Shown piece by piece: positions 35,052-43,063 of a DNA stretch of 64,000 nucleotides. The stretch's first letter is position 1. The number at the start of each line of letters is the position of its first letter. Source of the stretch: Limivivens faecihominis (GTDB taxonomy: Bacteria > Bacillota > Clostridia > Lachnospirales > Lachnospiraceae); contig NZ_JAJEPR010000005.1 of NCBI RefSeq assembly GCF_020686945.1, forward strand, positions 62,001-126,000, read 5' to 3'. A model generated the notes under the pieces. That model saw only the letters and a list, made by a program, of their open reading frames with translations, was not told the origin of the DNA and did no database searches. The translations under genes were made by a program, and so were the position numbers.

Positions 35052-35187
35052 TATGAATCCACGACTACCCGTCATTTCACGCACCATCTGTATGACGTAA
35101 GCACCACTATTTTCTAGCGTGCCCTGGAAGGGGGTGCAGGGGGAAACCAGGACGCAACTCCGATGGTTTCCCCCTGCATATTTTAAG
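35052..35187. repeat. Hairpin element, copy 1
   Basis: The stretch shares its left half (CCCGTCATTTCACGCAC, then TATGACGTAAGC) and right half (TTTCTAGCGTGCCC) with copy 2 at 36900-37037. The right half contains a perfect 15-bp stem, TGCAGGGGGAAACCA (35135-35149) with TGGTTTCCCCCTGCA (35164-35178), loop 14 nt. It lies about 25 bp before the fusion gene at 35212. Confidence 0.85.
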
Positions 35188-35211
35188 AAAAATTAGAAAG
35201 GAAGATTTTCT

Positions 35212-36168
35212 ATGGAAAAATTTACCGGCAATAAAATCATCGTCCTCGGCTGCTCCGGCAGCGGCAAAAGCACTTTCTCAAGAAAGCTTGCTGCACGCAC
35301 CGGTCTCCCTCTGATCCACCTCGACAATATCTGGTGGCGGCCTGACCAAACGCACATTACGCGGGAGGAATTTGATCAGAAGCTTAATGAAATACTGCAT
35401 GATGATTTCTGGATTATTGATGGCAATTACAGCCGGACCTATGAAGAGCGGATCCGCGCCTGCGACGCCATTATCTTTCTTGATTACAGCGAAGAGGTCT
35501 GTATGGACGGAATCACCCGCAGAGTAGGCCAAAACCGCCCCGATATTCCCTGGACAGAGCAGCATCTGAATCCTGAGCTTGTGAAGTTTGTTCATGCTTT
35601 CCACGAAACCGGCCGTTCTCAATTGCTTGCTCTTATAGAAAAATATTCCGATAAGAAAGCTCTTATTTTTAAGACCCGCGAAGAGGCTGGCGAGTGGTTG
35701 TCGCAGACGTTTCTCGCCTGTCACCCAACCACCGAAGAAGAAAAATACCGGATCAACGCCTGGAACTACACCGGTGATTACGCCATCTACAACAATCCTC
35801 CCTATGAGGAGCAGAAAAAAAGAGGCTTTGGCTTTGCCAATCCCCAAAACAATTTCTATTCTTTTTATGACGGTACCTCTCTGGTCGGCTTTGTCAATCT
35901 TTCTGAGGAGGAAAACGAAGTTTTCTTTGGAATCGGCGTAAATCCGGACTGTTGTAACCACGGCTATGGCCAGCAGATGACCCGCATCGCCTGTGAACTG
36001 TCGCAGACGCTGTTTCCCGGAAAGCCTCTGTATCTGGAAGTCCGGACCTGGAACACCCGCGCTGTCCGCTGCTACGAAAAGGCTGGATTTTGCATCACAG
36101 GGGAACCGATTTTGCAGAAGACGTCTCTTGGGGAAGGGCTTTTCTATCGGATGAGCAGAGGAGAATAA
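35212..36168 (+). CDS. P-loop kinase (FlaR/adenylate-kinase-like) fused to a GNAT acetyltransferase
   Basis: The 318-residue protein joins two domains. Residues 1-170 are a small P-loop kinase of the type often called DNA topology modulation protein FlaR, with VLGCSGSGKSTFSRKLA and IDGNYSRTYEERI. Residues 180-318 are a GNAT N-acetyltransferase with the acetyl-CoA segment GVNPDCCNHGYGQQM and the late TWNTRAVRCYEKAGF. Both domains are intact in one frame, so the fusion is real. Substrates are unknown; GNAT proteins in such small islands often modify antibiotics or metabolites, but that is inference. AGAAAGGAAG lies before the ATG. It is flanked by the two copies of the hairpin element. Confidence 0.85.
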   Translation: MEKFTGNKIIVLGCSGSGKSTFSRKLAARTGLPLIHLDNIWWRPDQTHITREEFDQKLNEILHDDFWIIDGNYSRTYEERIRACDAIIFLDYSEEVCMDGITRRVGQNRPDIPWTEQHLNPELVKFVHAFHETGRSQLLALIEKYSDKKALIFKTREEAGEWLSQTFLACHPTTEEEKYRINAWNYTGDYAIYNNPPYEEQKKRGFGFANPQNNFYSFYDGTSLVGFVNLSEEENEVFFGIGVNPDCCNHGYGQQMTRIACELSQTLFPGKPLYLEVRTWNTRAVRCYEKAGFCITGEPILQKTSLGEGLFYRMSRGE

Positions 36169-36209
36169 AAATCCCCTCAAAAAATTTTGTTTAAGCGGAA
36201 AAAATCAAC

Positions 36210-36719
36210 ATGAACTTTACTATAACAACCGAACGACTCACCATACAACCGTTCAGCAATATCTTTTTAAAGACATACTACAAAGAATTTACAGATAAAA
36301 TTACACAGTATCAATATCCCGACAGTTTTCCCAGTATAGCTTCCGCTGATAAAATTCTTTCAAAATTTGTCCATGATATGACGCAGGGAGAAATGCTCGA
36401 GCTGGTTATTCTCACCCATGATGGTGAGTTTATCGGAAGCCTGGAAGCTTTTGCCATCACTGAAAAGACACCCGAGCTTGGACTCTGGCTGAAAAGTTCT
36501 GCCCATGGAAAAGGCTACGGCTATGAAGCTTTAAATGAATTAGTTGATTACTTAAATTCAACAGGTAAATACCAATATTATATTTATGAAGTAGATGTAA
36601 GAAACACCCCCAGCATTCACTTAGTCGAGAAATTCCATTATAAAAAAGGCGGTTATGAAGAAATCACAACTGCATCCGGGAAAATACTGAACTTACAAAC
36701 CTATTATATTTTTAATTAA
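36210..36719 (+). CDS. GNAT-family N-acetyltransferase
   Basis: The 169-residue protein starts TTERLTIQPFSNIFL, typical of RimJ/RimL-like acetyltransferases, and has ELGLWLKSSAHGKGYGYEAL (acetyl-CoA site) and VRNTPSIHLVEKFHY. The substrate is unknown. The gene is visibly more A/T-rich than its neighbours, which may mean recent arrival. It lies 41 bp after the fusion gene and is probably co-transcribed with it; both lie between the direct repeats. Confidence 0.85.
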   Translation: MNFTITTERLTIQPFSNIFLKTYYKEFTDKITQYQYPDSFPSIASADKILSKFVHDMTQGEMLELVILTHDGEFIGSLEAFAITEKTPELGLWLKSSAHGKGYGYEALNELVDYLNSTGKYQYYIYEVDVRNTPSIHLVEKFHYKKGGYEEITTASGKILNLQTYYIFN

Positions 36720-36899
36720 CTCCGAAGGAACCATTTCTATTTTTATCAAAAAAGAAATAATAATCTTTCATAAATTTATGGTATTGGTATACTGATGGAG
36801 GATTCTTATGTTGGGGAATCCCAGGGGATTTATATGGGGATTTTTTGTGAGATTTGTATGATTGTTGCTCCCAGAACCAAATAGAAATTCTTCCTATAA
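36720..36899. other. A/T-rich intergenic DNA
   Basis: Nothing beyond a weak GGGGAATCCC-type palindrome was recognised. A 17-codon frame after TGGAGG at about 36808 looks too short and compositionally simple to be a gene. Confidence 0.35.
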
Positions 36900-37037
36900 A
36901 TATGAATCACCAACCACCCGTCATTTCACCCACTACCAGTATGACGTAAGCCCCTTATTTTCTAGCGTGCCCAGGAAGGGGGTGCAGGGGGAAACCAGGA
37001 CTTCGCAACTCCGATGGTTTCCCCCTGCAATATTTCA
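36900..37037. repeat. Hairpin element, copy 2
   Basis: Same orientation and order as copy 1, with a perfect 15-bp stem at 36983-36997 and 37015-37029 and a 17-nt loop (three bases longer than in copy 1). Its right end abuts the ridA stop, so it can act as the ridA terminator on the minus strand. Confidence 0.85.
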
Positions 37038-37421
37038 GCGGATTAACCCAACAGTTGCGATGAGCTCCACCTCGCACAGCACATTCTTCGGCAAAGTCTT
37101 AACTGCCACACAGGACCGCGCCGGTTTTGACACGAAATATTTTGCGTAAACTTCGTTGAAAGCTGCAAAATCGTTCATATCTGCCAGGAAGCAGGTGGTC
37201 TTGATGACACTGTCGAAGCTTGCGTGAGCCTCTTTCAGGATCGCGCCCAGGTTCTTGCAGACCTGCTCAGCCTGTGCTTTAATGTCGCCGTCTACCAGCT
37301 CTCCGGTCTCCGGGATGATGGGGATCTGTCCGGAAGTGTACAGGGTGTCGTTGGCAACGATGGCCTGGGAATAGGGTCCGATTGCTCCGGGTGCTTTATC
37401 AGTGGAAATTACTTTGTTCAT
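37035..37421 (-). CDS. ridA: RidA-family reactive intermediate/imine deaminase
   Basis: RidA hydrolyses reactive enamine/imine intermediates such as 2-aminoacrylate, protecting PLP enzymes. The 128-residue protein has KAPGAIGPYSQAIVAND and TLYTSGQIPI, and near the C terminus SKPARSCVAVKTLPKNVLCEVELIA with the Arg and Glu that define the active-site pocket. It has its own promoter at 37478-37506. A GCCGGA/TCCGGC hairpin in the leader (37441-37456) lies just before the ribosome binding site. Confidence 0.95.
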   Translation of the reverse strand: MNKVISTDKAPGAIGPYSQAIVANDTLYTSGQIPIIPETGELVDGDIKAQAEQVCKNLGAILKEAHASFDSVIKTTCFLADMNDFAAFNEVYAKYFVSKPARSCVAVKTLPKNVLCEVELIATVGLIR

Positions 37422-37477
37422 GGTATCTTCCTCCTCTTATGCCGGATGAATCCGGCTGTGATTTTTCGTATAGTGCC

Positions 37478-37506
37478 ATTGTACCACAACTTGCCCCCCT
37501 TTTCCA
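37478..37506 (-). promoter_or_regulatory. ridA promoter
   Basis: TGGAAA (37501-37506), 17 bp, TACAAT (37478-37483) preceded by TGG, on the minus strand. Confidence 0.55.
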
Positions 37507-37578
37507 CTGCAATTCTGCAAACCTGGCTATCTGTTTCATTGCCTCTCAAAAACATGCAGTGCCGAAGGGGAACAGCGA

Positions 37579-37734
37579 TCATTTTTCCTTAAGTCTGCTT
37601 CCGCAGCCGCTCTTCCCGGAACAGCCGCTGCAACCGCAGCCACAGCCGCCGTTCTTGATATCCTTATGTTTCTTCCGGATCACGAAAAACGCATACAAAA
37701 CAATCAAAAGAACAATCACAATTCCTGCTATCAT
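37579..37734 (-). CDS. FeoB-associated Cys-rich membrane protein
   Basis: A 51-residue protein with one membrane segment (IAGIVIVLLIVLYAFFVI) followed by Lys-rich and then Cys/Gly-rich sequence (NGGCGCGCSGCSGKSGCG; six Cys in 14 residues). Small proteins of this design follow feoB in many Firmicutes and are thought to support iron transport. The ATG at 37734 is 14 bp after feoB; longer in-frame starts would run into feoB. Confidence 0.88.
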   Translation of the reverse strand: MIAGIVIVLLIVLYAFFVIRKKHKDIKNGGCGCGCSGCSGKSGCGSRLKEK

Positions 37735-37748
37735 ATCTTTATCCTTTC

Positions 37749-39794
37749 TCAGCCCACAAAGAGTCTTCCAATCTGATACACCAGCAGCGTCACAACCCAG
37801 GCGGTCCCCAGCTGAAACAGCGCTGCTTTCAGCGCCCATTTCCAACCGCCCATTTCTTTTTTAATCGTAACAAGGGTTGCCGCGCAGGGGATGTAGAGCA
37901 GACAGAAAATCATCAGGCAGTAGGCGTTCAGTCCGCCAAAGCCCATGGCAGCAAGCTGTCCCTGAAGGAGCTCCATACCCGCCAGGGAATTGATGTTGGA
38001 GATTCCGAACAGCACGGCACAGCTGGTGACAACCACCTCTTTGGCGGAGATTCCCGCGATGAGCGCCATGGCGATCTGCCAGTAGCCCAGTCCCAGAGGC
38101 TGGAAAAAGGGCACGATCACTTTTCCAAGAACCGCTCCGAAACTTGCTTCCATTTCCGTGGTGTAGCCGCCGGGGCCGAAATTCAGAATGAACCACATGA
38201 TAACGGACGCCAGAAAAATCGTAGTGCCCGCTTTGGTGACGAAATCCTTGACTTTTTCCCAGACATAAATGGCCACAGTCCTGGCGCTGGGCGCTTTGTA
38301 TTCGGGAAGCTCAATCAGAAGAATGTTTGGATTTTCCTCTTTATCCGCCAGATGAAGGATCGCCGCAATGCCGATGGCTACGAAAAGGCCGATGACATAC
38401 ATGGAATAAGCCGCAATCATGGCTTTTTTTCCAAAAAACATCTCCGAAAACAGAATATAAATCGGAAGTCTCGCGCTACAGGACATAAACGGTGTCACCA
38501 GCATGACCCGGTAACGGTCTTTCTGATTTTCCAGCACCCTTGAGGCCATCAGCGCCGGAACGCTGCAGCCAAAGCCCAGAATCATGGGGATAAAAGCCCG
38601 GCCGGAAAGTCCCAGCCTTCCCATGATGCCGTCCATGACATAGGCCACTCTCGCCATATAGCCGCTGTCCTCCAGAAAAGCCAGGGCCAGAAACAGGATG
38701 AAAATATTCGGAAGGAAGGTCAGCATGCCGCCCACTCCGGCAATGATGCCATCCGTCACCAGAGAAATGATCTCCGGCCGGACATGAAGGGCCGTAAGCC
38801 CATCTCCCGCGGTCCCGGAAATCAGCTCCATCAAAAGCTCCACATAGCCCTTCAGCCAGTCTCCCACAGTAAAGGTCAGAAGAAACACCAGTGCCATGAT
38901 ACAGAGGAAAATGGGAATGCCCAGAATCCGGTGGGTCAGAAAACGGTCCACATGATCGGTCAGCTCCGCTTTCTGGGCCTTGTTTACCACGACCTCCTCC
39001 ACGATCTCCTGGATAAAATCATATTTCTGGTTGATGATATCCGTCTCATAGCTCCGGTCCAGTACCTCTGGAAGATTCACCGGATATTTTGCCGTGATCT
39101 CCGGGTCCTGCTCCAGAAGTTTCAACGCCACCCAGCGGTGGTTTGTAATTTCCGGATAGTTTGCCTTCAGCACATCCTTGATCTGATCGATCTTGTCCTC
39201 GATCTCGTCGGAATACACCATGGCGTAGTCCTTGTGGTGATTATGTTTGTGGTGAGTCACGCCGGAATGGTTGTGCTCCAGCCCCTCCGGATGCGAAGAA
39301 TCCTTATGATGCTCCGCCGCATGGATCAGAATGTCAAGGCCTGCCCTTTTTCTCGCAGAAACAGGAATCACAGGGATTCCGAGCATCTCCGGAAAACGAT
39401 GAAGGTCGATCTCCATGCCTCTTTTTTCCACAATATCCATCATATTCAGCGCCATGATCACCGGCTTGCCCAGCTCCAGAAGCTGCAGCGTCAGATAAAG
39501 ATTTCGCTCCAGCGCCGAAGCGTCCACCACATCGATGATCACATCCACCTCATCGCTCAGAATATACTGCCTGGACACCTGTTCCTCCATCGTATAGGAA
39601 GTCAGGCTGTAGGTGCCCGGAAGGTCCACCAGTTTAAATTCATGGCCATGGTACTTCATGGCTCCTTCCACCTTTTCCACCGTCACACCCGGCCAGTTGG
39701 CCACTTTCAGTTTCGCGCCGGTGAAAGCATTAAAAAGTGTTGTCTTTCCACAGTTCGGATTTCCGATAAATCCAATTCTCAAGTCTTCTCTCAT
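37749..39794 (-). CDS. feoB: Ferrous iron transport protein B
   Basis: FeoB is the main Fe(II) importer of anaerobes. The 681-residue protein has an N-terminal GTPase domain (GFIGNPNCGKTTLFNAFTG, LVDLPGTYSLTSYT, MALNMMDI), a helical GDP-dissociation inhibitor region, and about ten membrane segments with the Gate motifs (LGFGCSVPALMASR and GISAKEVVV). A His-rich stretch at about residues 165-195 (EHNHSGVTHHKHNHH) between the G and inhibitor regions is unusual and could bind metal. feoA lies 6 bp upstream. Confidence 0.96.
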   Translation of the reverse strand: MREDLRIGFIGNPNCGKTTLFNAFTGAKLKVANWPGVTVEKVEGAMKYHGHEFKLVDLPGTYSLTSYTMEEQVSRQYILSDEVDVIIDVVDASALERNLYLTLQLLELGKPVIMALNMMDIVEKRGMEIDLHRFPEMLGIPVIPVSARKRAGLDILIHAAEHHKDSSHPEGLEHNHSGVTHHKHNHHKDYAMVYSDEIEDKIDQIKDVLKANYPEITNHRWVALKLLEQDPEITAKYPVNLPEVLDRSYETDIINQKYDFIQEIVEEVVVNKAQKAELTDHVDRFLTHRILGIPIFLCIMALVFLLTFTVGDWLKGYVELLMELISGTAGDGLTALHVRPEIISLVTDGIIAGVGGMLTFLPNIFILFLALAFLEDSGYMARVAYVMDGIMGRLGLSGRAFIPMILGFGCSVPALMASRVLENQKDRYRVMLVTPFMSCSARLPIYILFSEMFFGKKAMIAAYSMYVIGLFVAIGIAAILHLADKEENPNILLIELPEYKAPSARTVAIYVWEKVKDFVTKAGTTIFLASVIMWFILNFGPGGYTTEMEASFGAVLGKVIVPFFQPLGLGYWQIAMALIAGISAKEVVVTSCAVLFGISNINSLAGMELLQGQLAAMGFGGLNAYCLMIFCLLYIPCAATLVTIKKEMGGWKWALKAALFQLGTAWVVTLLVYQIGRLFVG

Positions 39795-39800
39795 GCTCTT

Positions 39801-40016
39801 TTACCTCACCGTAATCTGTTTTGTGATCCCTCTTCCCAGGGCGAACCTGGTTCCCCTGACGTTGACGATCAGCGTTCCCCGGCTCTTGGCATTGAGAACC
39901 AGGATGGAAGTTCCCTCCGTCATCCCCAGGGCCTCCAGCCGTTTTTCCAACTTCAGCGGAAGATCGATCTTTTCAATGGTGTAGGTCTCATTGATCTTTC
40001 CAGTATCGAGAGTCAT
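39801..40016 (-). CDS. feoA: Ferrous iron transport protein A
   Basis: The 71-residue SH3-like FeoA supports FeoB at the membrane. It reads LPLKLEKRLEALGMTEGTSI and ends with ALGRGITKQITVR, both typical. GGAGGG precedes the ATG. It is the first gene of the feoA-feoB-Cys-rich operon. Confidence 0.93.
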   Translation of the reverse strand: MTLDTGKINETYTIEKIDLPLKLEKRLEALGMTEGTSILVLNAKSRGTLIVNVRGTRFALGRGITKQITVR

Positions 40017-40048
40017 AAAAAATTGCCCTCCTTTTACATACTAGAGCT

Positions 40049-40077
40049 ATGATAGACTTATTGAGAATTTTTGTCAA
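40049..40077 (-). promoter_or_regulatory. feoA promoter
   Basis: TTGACA (40072-40077), 17 bp, TATCAT (40049-40054) on the minus strand, close to consensus. No convincing Fur or DtxR operator was seen in or next to it. Confidence 0.72.
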
Positions 40078-40094
40078 CAAAAAGATGGAAACAG

Positions 40095-40123
40095 AAAAGC
40101 AGCAGGCAAAAAAGACCTACTGC
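40095..40123 (-). terminator. Terminator at the end of the selenium-related operon
   Basis: GCAGTAGG and CCTGCTGC on the minus strand form an 8-bp stem (40116-40123 with 40099-40106; one G-T pair) followed by four T. The stem includes the stop codon of the desulfurase gene. Confidence 0.65.
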
Positions 40124-41256
40124 TCTGTCATCTCTCTTAAGGCCGCCGCCGCCCGGCGCACCTCCTCCTCTGTGTTTCCATGAGAAAAGCTGAACCGCAC
40201 CATGCCCTGGCGCTCCGTGTGGAAAAATTCATGCATCAGCGGCGCACAGTGACCGCCGGGGCGGGTGCAGATCCCGTACTCATGAAAAAGCCAGTCGCTG
40301 ACCTCGCCGGAATCCTCTTCCCTAAGATTCAGGGAAATGACCGGCACGCGAAGTCCCCCCGCCGGATCCCCATAAAAAATGAATTTCGGACAGTCTTTCA
40401 GTTCCCTGTAAAAAAGCTCCGCGAGACGCAATTCTTTCTCCTGAAAATTCTTCCAGCGTTCCTCTTCCATGAGATACCGGACACCGGCCAGAAGCCCGGC
40501 AATCCCGTGAGTGTTCAAAGTTCCCGCCTCCAGCCGCACCGGCATGGCGGAAGGGTGCTCTTTTTCAAAGGTAAGAATTCCGCTTCCGCCGGAAAGCAAC
40601 GGCCGGATCTCCACACCTTTCCGCACGCACAAGCCCCCGGTTCCCTGGGGACCCATCAGACTTTTGTGGCCCGTAAAGCAGACCACGTCGATATTGTCCT
40701 CCTTCATGGAAATCGGGAAAATTCCGGCCGTCTGGGAAGCATCCACGATAAGAAGCGTCCCGGTTTCCCGGCAGATTTTCCCGATCCGCCGAAGGTCGTT
40801 CCGGTTTCCCGTCACGTTGGAGGCGTGGGTCACCACGGCAAGCTTCGCTCCCCGGCGGATCTTTTCCTCCAGATCCTCGTAGAGCAGACGCCCTTTCTCA
40901 TCGCAGCCCGCCAGCAGAAGCTTCGCCCCCTGCCCTTCCATCTCATAGAGGGGCCGGAGAACACTGTTATGCTCCATTATCGTGGAAACTGCGAGCTCTC
41001 CGGGCTTTAAAAGCCCCTTGATCGCCAGGTTCAGGCTCTCCGTGGAATTGGCCGTAAAAGCCACCTGCTCCGGTCCGTCCCCGTCAAAAAGCCGGTTCAA
41101 CGCTTCCCTTGCCTGAAATACCGTGCGCGAAGCCAGAAGCGAAGGGCCGCAGCCGCCCCGGGAGGGATTTCCAAAGGAAGTCATAGCCCCCGCCACCGCC
41201 TCCAGCACCTCCGGCGGCCGAAAAAAACTGGTAGCGGCACTGTCGAGATAGATCAC
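40117..41256 (-). CDS. Cysteine desulfurase-like aminotransferase class V
   Basis: A 379-residue PLP enzyme of the NifS/CsdB type with the PLP lysine in CFTGHKSLMGPQGTG and the reactive Cys in TRPGGHCAPLMHEF. Such enzymes release sulfur or selenium from cysteine or selenocysteine. Its neighbours (yqeB, yedF, DUF3343) indicate that it may supply sulfur or selenium for the selenium-dependent molybdenum hydroxylase cofactor. It overlaps yqeB by 4 bp. No hydroxylase gene is in the window. Confidence 0.9.
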   Translation of the reverse strand: MIYLDSAATSFFRPPEVLEAVAGAMTSFGNPSRGGCGPSLLASRTVFQAREALNRLFDGDGPEQVAFTANSTESLNLAIKGLLKPGELAVSTIMEHNSVLRPLYEMEGQGAKLLLAGCDEKGRLLYEDLEEKIRRGAKLAVVTHASNVTGNRNDLRRIGKICRETGTLLIVDASQTAGIFPISMKEDNIDVVCFTGHKSLMGPQGTGGLCVRKGVEIRPLLSGGSGILTFEKEHPSAMPVRLEAGTLNTHGIAGLLAGVRYLMEEERWKNFQEKELRLAELFYRELKDCPKFIFYGDPAGGLRVPVISLNLREEDSGEVSDWLFHEYGICTRPGGHCAPLMHEFFHTERQGMVRFSFSHGNTEEEVRRAAAALREMTEQ

Positions 41257-42068
41257 GCTTCTCCCTCCCTCATCAGAGAAAGGAGGCCTTCCAGCACGCC
41301 TCCGCCGATGCAGCGCGCCTTGTCGGAGATCGTGAAGCAGTTCGCGTACTCCGAAAGCCGCGGGTCCACATCCGCCATTTTCAGGCCCTTCGTCACAGCA
41401 AAGCCATCGGGAAGGATTCCCCGGAGAAGACCGGAAAGAGGCGAAGGCACTTTCACCTCTCCGATCAGACCCAAGGGTTCTCCTTTTTCCACAGAATCCC
41501 CGATGTCATGGAGGATATGAAGCGTCCCATCCGCCGGGGCATGAACCACCCGCTCCTTTCCGTAACCGGCGATGATGCCGGGAACGCCTGTATTCGGCAT
41601 CGCAGAGCCCTCCCGGATGATCCGGCCCAGGGAATGGCCGCGCATGGTCTCAATAACCAGATCCACGTCTGCCCCCGCGGTAAAGCCAGGCCCCAGCGCA
41701 AGGGTGTATTTTGCCATTTTCCGATGAGTTCCCAGGTTTTTCTTCGCCAGGATCGCATCCACCAGGGCCAGCGGTTTTAAATCCTCAAGGCAGCGGCATT
41801 CCGGATCCACCAGAAGCGGAATCCGTTCTTTTTCCCATTCTTTTTCTATCTCATCCGTGCTTTCGATTCTTGCCGCCGTGAGATCCTCCACCGTCGCAGT
41901 CCCCTCGTAAACCGCCTGGGAAAGCGCCACCTTCCGGCGGATTGCCGTGGGCCGGTCCGTCTCCAGAATCACCAGGCCAAAGCCGCTGTTCCAGAGCTTC
42001 TGAATCGTTCCGGTGGCGATATCTCCGCCGCCCCGGACAACTACCAGTGTTTCTCGTTTTCTCTGCAT
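41253..42068 (-). CDS. yqeB: Selenium-dependent molybdenum cofactor maturation protein YqeB
   Basis: This 271-residue protein resembles the EF2563/YqeB family found with selenium-dependent molybdenum hydroxylases. It opens VVVRGGGDIATGTIQKLWNSG, a Rossmann-like fold, and has the mid-sequence GPGFTAGADVDLVIETMRGH. Comparative genomics links the family to a labile selenium cofactor. It overlaps the desulfurase gene and follows yedF by 14 bp. Confidence 0.9.
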   Translation of the reverse strand: MQRKRETLVVVRGGGDIATGTIQKLWNSGFGLVILETDRPTAIRRKVALSQAVYEGTATVEDLTAARIESTDEIEKEWEKERIPLLVDPECRCLEDLKPLALVDAILAKKNLGTHRKMAKYTLALGPGFTAGADVDLVIETMRGHSLGRIIREGSAMPNTGVPGIIAGYGKERVVHAPADGTLHILHDIGDSVEKGEPLGLIGEVKVPSPLSGLLRGILPDGFAVTKGLKMADVDPRLSEYANCFTISDKARCIGGGVLEGLLSLMREGEA

Positions 42069-42082
42069 CCTCTCTCCTCCGG

Positions 42083-42706
42083 TTACGGCTTCACGATGAG
42101 GGAAGCGTGGGTCATCCGCTCCGCGATCTCATACATGTTTGTCACCTGACCGACAGCCAGCTTGTCTGCCAGACCATAGTGGTTCAGGCAGGTACCGCAG
42201 GTGAGAATTTCCACGCCGCTCTCCTCCAGGAAACGGAGATCTTCCAGGGATTCGCTGCCCTCCGTCGTCAGAAAAGCGCCGCCGTTATAGAATAACACGG
42301 TCTGCGGAAGCTCCTCCTGCTGCGTCAGCGCATAGAGAAAGCCTTTTAAAAGGAGATGACCCAGAACCGGATCGCCCTCTCCCATATGATCTGCACTGAT
42401 GACAGCCACCATGCCTCTGCGGCGCTCATCTTTTTTCTCCGGCTCCAGAGAAGTTTCCTCCTCCAGTTTTTTCAGGGCCTCCTCCCCGGAAGCTCCGGCC
42501 ACGATTTTCACCAGATATTCCCTGTCTCCGGTCTTTGTGGAACTGGACGTCAGGCCTTTGTGATCTGCCATTTTCAGCAGGTTCTGCACGGCGATCTCAT
42601 TGTCCACAAGAATCTCCATGATTTCTCCCTCCGGCGCATCTTTTAAGGCATTTTTCGCCTCGATCACAGGTAACGGGCACTGTTTTCCTCTTGCATCAAT
42701 CTTCAT
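42083..42706 (-). CDS. yedF: Sulfurtransferase-like selenium metabolism protein YedF
   Basis: The 207-residue protein has an N-terminal TusA-like domain (DARGKQCPLPVIEAKNAL with C-P-x-P) and a C-terminal DsrE-like domain with LFYNGGAFLT and a Cys pair in ILTCGTCLNHYG. YedF proteins accompany selenium metabolism genes and may carry selenium or sulfur as a persulfide-type group; the exact reaction is unknown. Confidence 0.9.
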   Translation of the reverse strand: MKIDARGKQCPLPVIEAKNALKDAPEGEIMEILVDNEIAVQNLLKMADHKGLTSSSTKTGDREYLVKIVAGASGEEALKKLEEETSLEPEKKDERRRGMVAVISADHMGEGDPVLGHLLLKGFLYALTQQEELPQTVLFYNGGAFLTTEGSESLEDLRFLEESGVEILTCGTCLNHYGLADKLAVGQVTNMYEIAERMTHASLIVKP

Positions 42707-42721
42707 TATTCTTCCATCCTT

Positions 42722-42988
42722 TCAGTTTTCGTAGACGGCCTCGTAGGTTACGCCATTAAGGACCGCCAGTTTTTCCATCTCTTCCCGCCAGGAACGCTCC
42801 GCCATCCAGGCCAGGCCGCAGCCCGCCGTGATCTCTCCCGGCACCGGCACCAGTCTTCCCAGAAGCCCGGCCCCATGACAGGCCGCCTCCATCTTCATGG
42901 CCTCCGTCGTGTTCGGGAAGGTCATAAAGCAGCGGTTTTCCCGGTCTCTTCGCAAAAAATTCCGATGAGTCTGTTCTTCTTCTATCAT
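42722..42988 (-). CDS. DUF3343-type putative Se/S carrier-like protein
   Basis: An 88-residue protein with FMTFPNTTEAMKMEAACHGAGLLG and VPVPGEITAGCGLAW, matching the small DUF3343 proteins often next to yedF and the desulfurase. They have conserved cysteines and are proposed to carry sulfur or selenium. I chose the ATG at 42988 because AGAGGGA is about 8 bp upstream; the ATG at 43012 would include that site in the gene. Confidence 0.78.
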   Translation of the reverse strand: MIEEEQTHRNFLRRDRENRCFMTFPNTTEAMKMEAACHGAGLLGRLVPVPGEITAGCGLAWMAERSWREEMEKLAVLNGVTYEAVYEN

Positions 42989-43017
42989 ACGAAATCCCTC
43001 TGAAAAAAACAATCAGT

Positions 43018-43055
43018 AAAAAAATACCCCCGGAAATATTTTTTACTTCCAGGGG
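43018..43055 (-). terminator. Terminator after the two GTPase genes
   Basis: TTCCAGGGG (43047-43055) and CCCCCGGAA (43027-43035) form a 9-bp stem with one wobble pair in the minus-strand RNA, followed by a seven-T run after TA (43018-43024). It separates the GTPase genes from the DUF3343-yedF-yqeB-desulfurase genes. Confidence 0.78.
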
Positions 43056-43063
43056 CATATCGC

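Noticed and set aside
36808..36862. 17-codon frame after TGGAGG
   Set aside because: Too short, simple in composition and without any neighbour that would explain it.
38784..40052. Long plus-strand open frame opposite feoB and feoA
   Set aside because: It shows no recognisable domain and crosses two well-supported genes and the feoA ribosome binding site.
40020..40116. Fur or DtxR operator at the feoA promoter
   Set aside because: Only a weak TTGA...TCAA symmetry overlaps the promoter; it does not fit either consensus.
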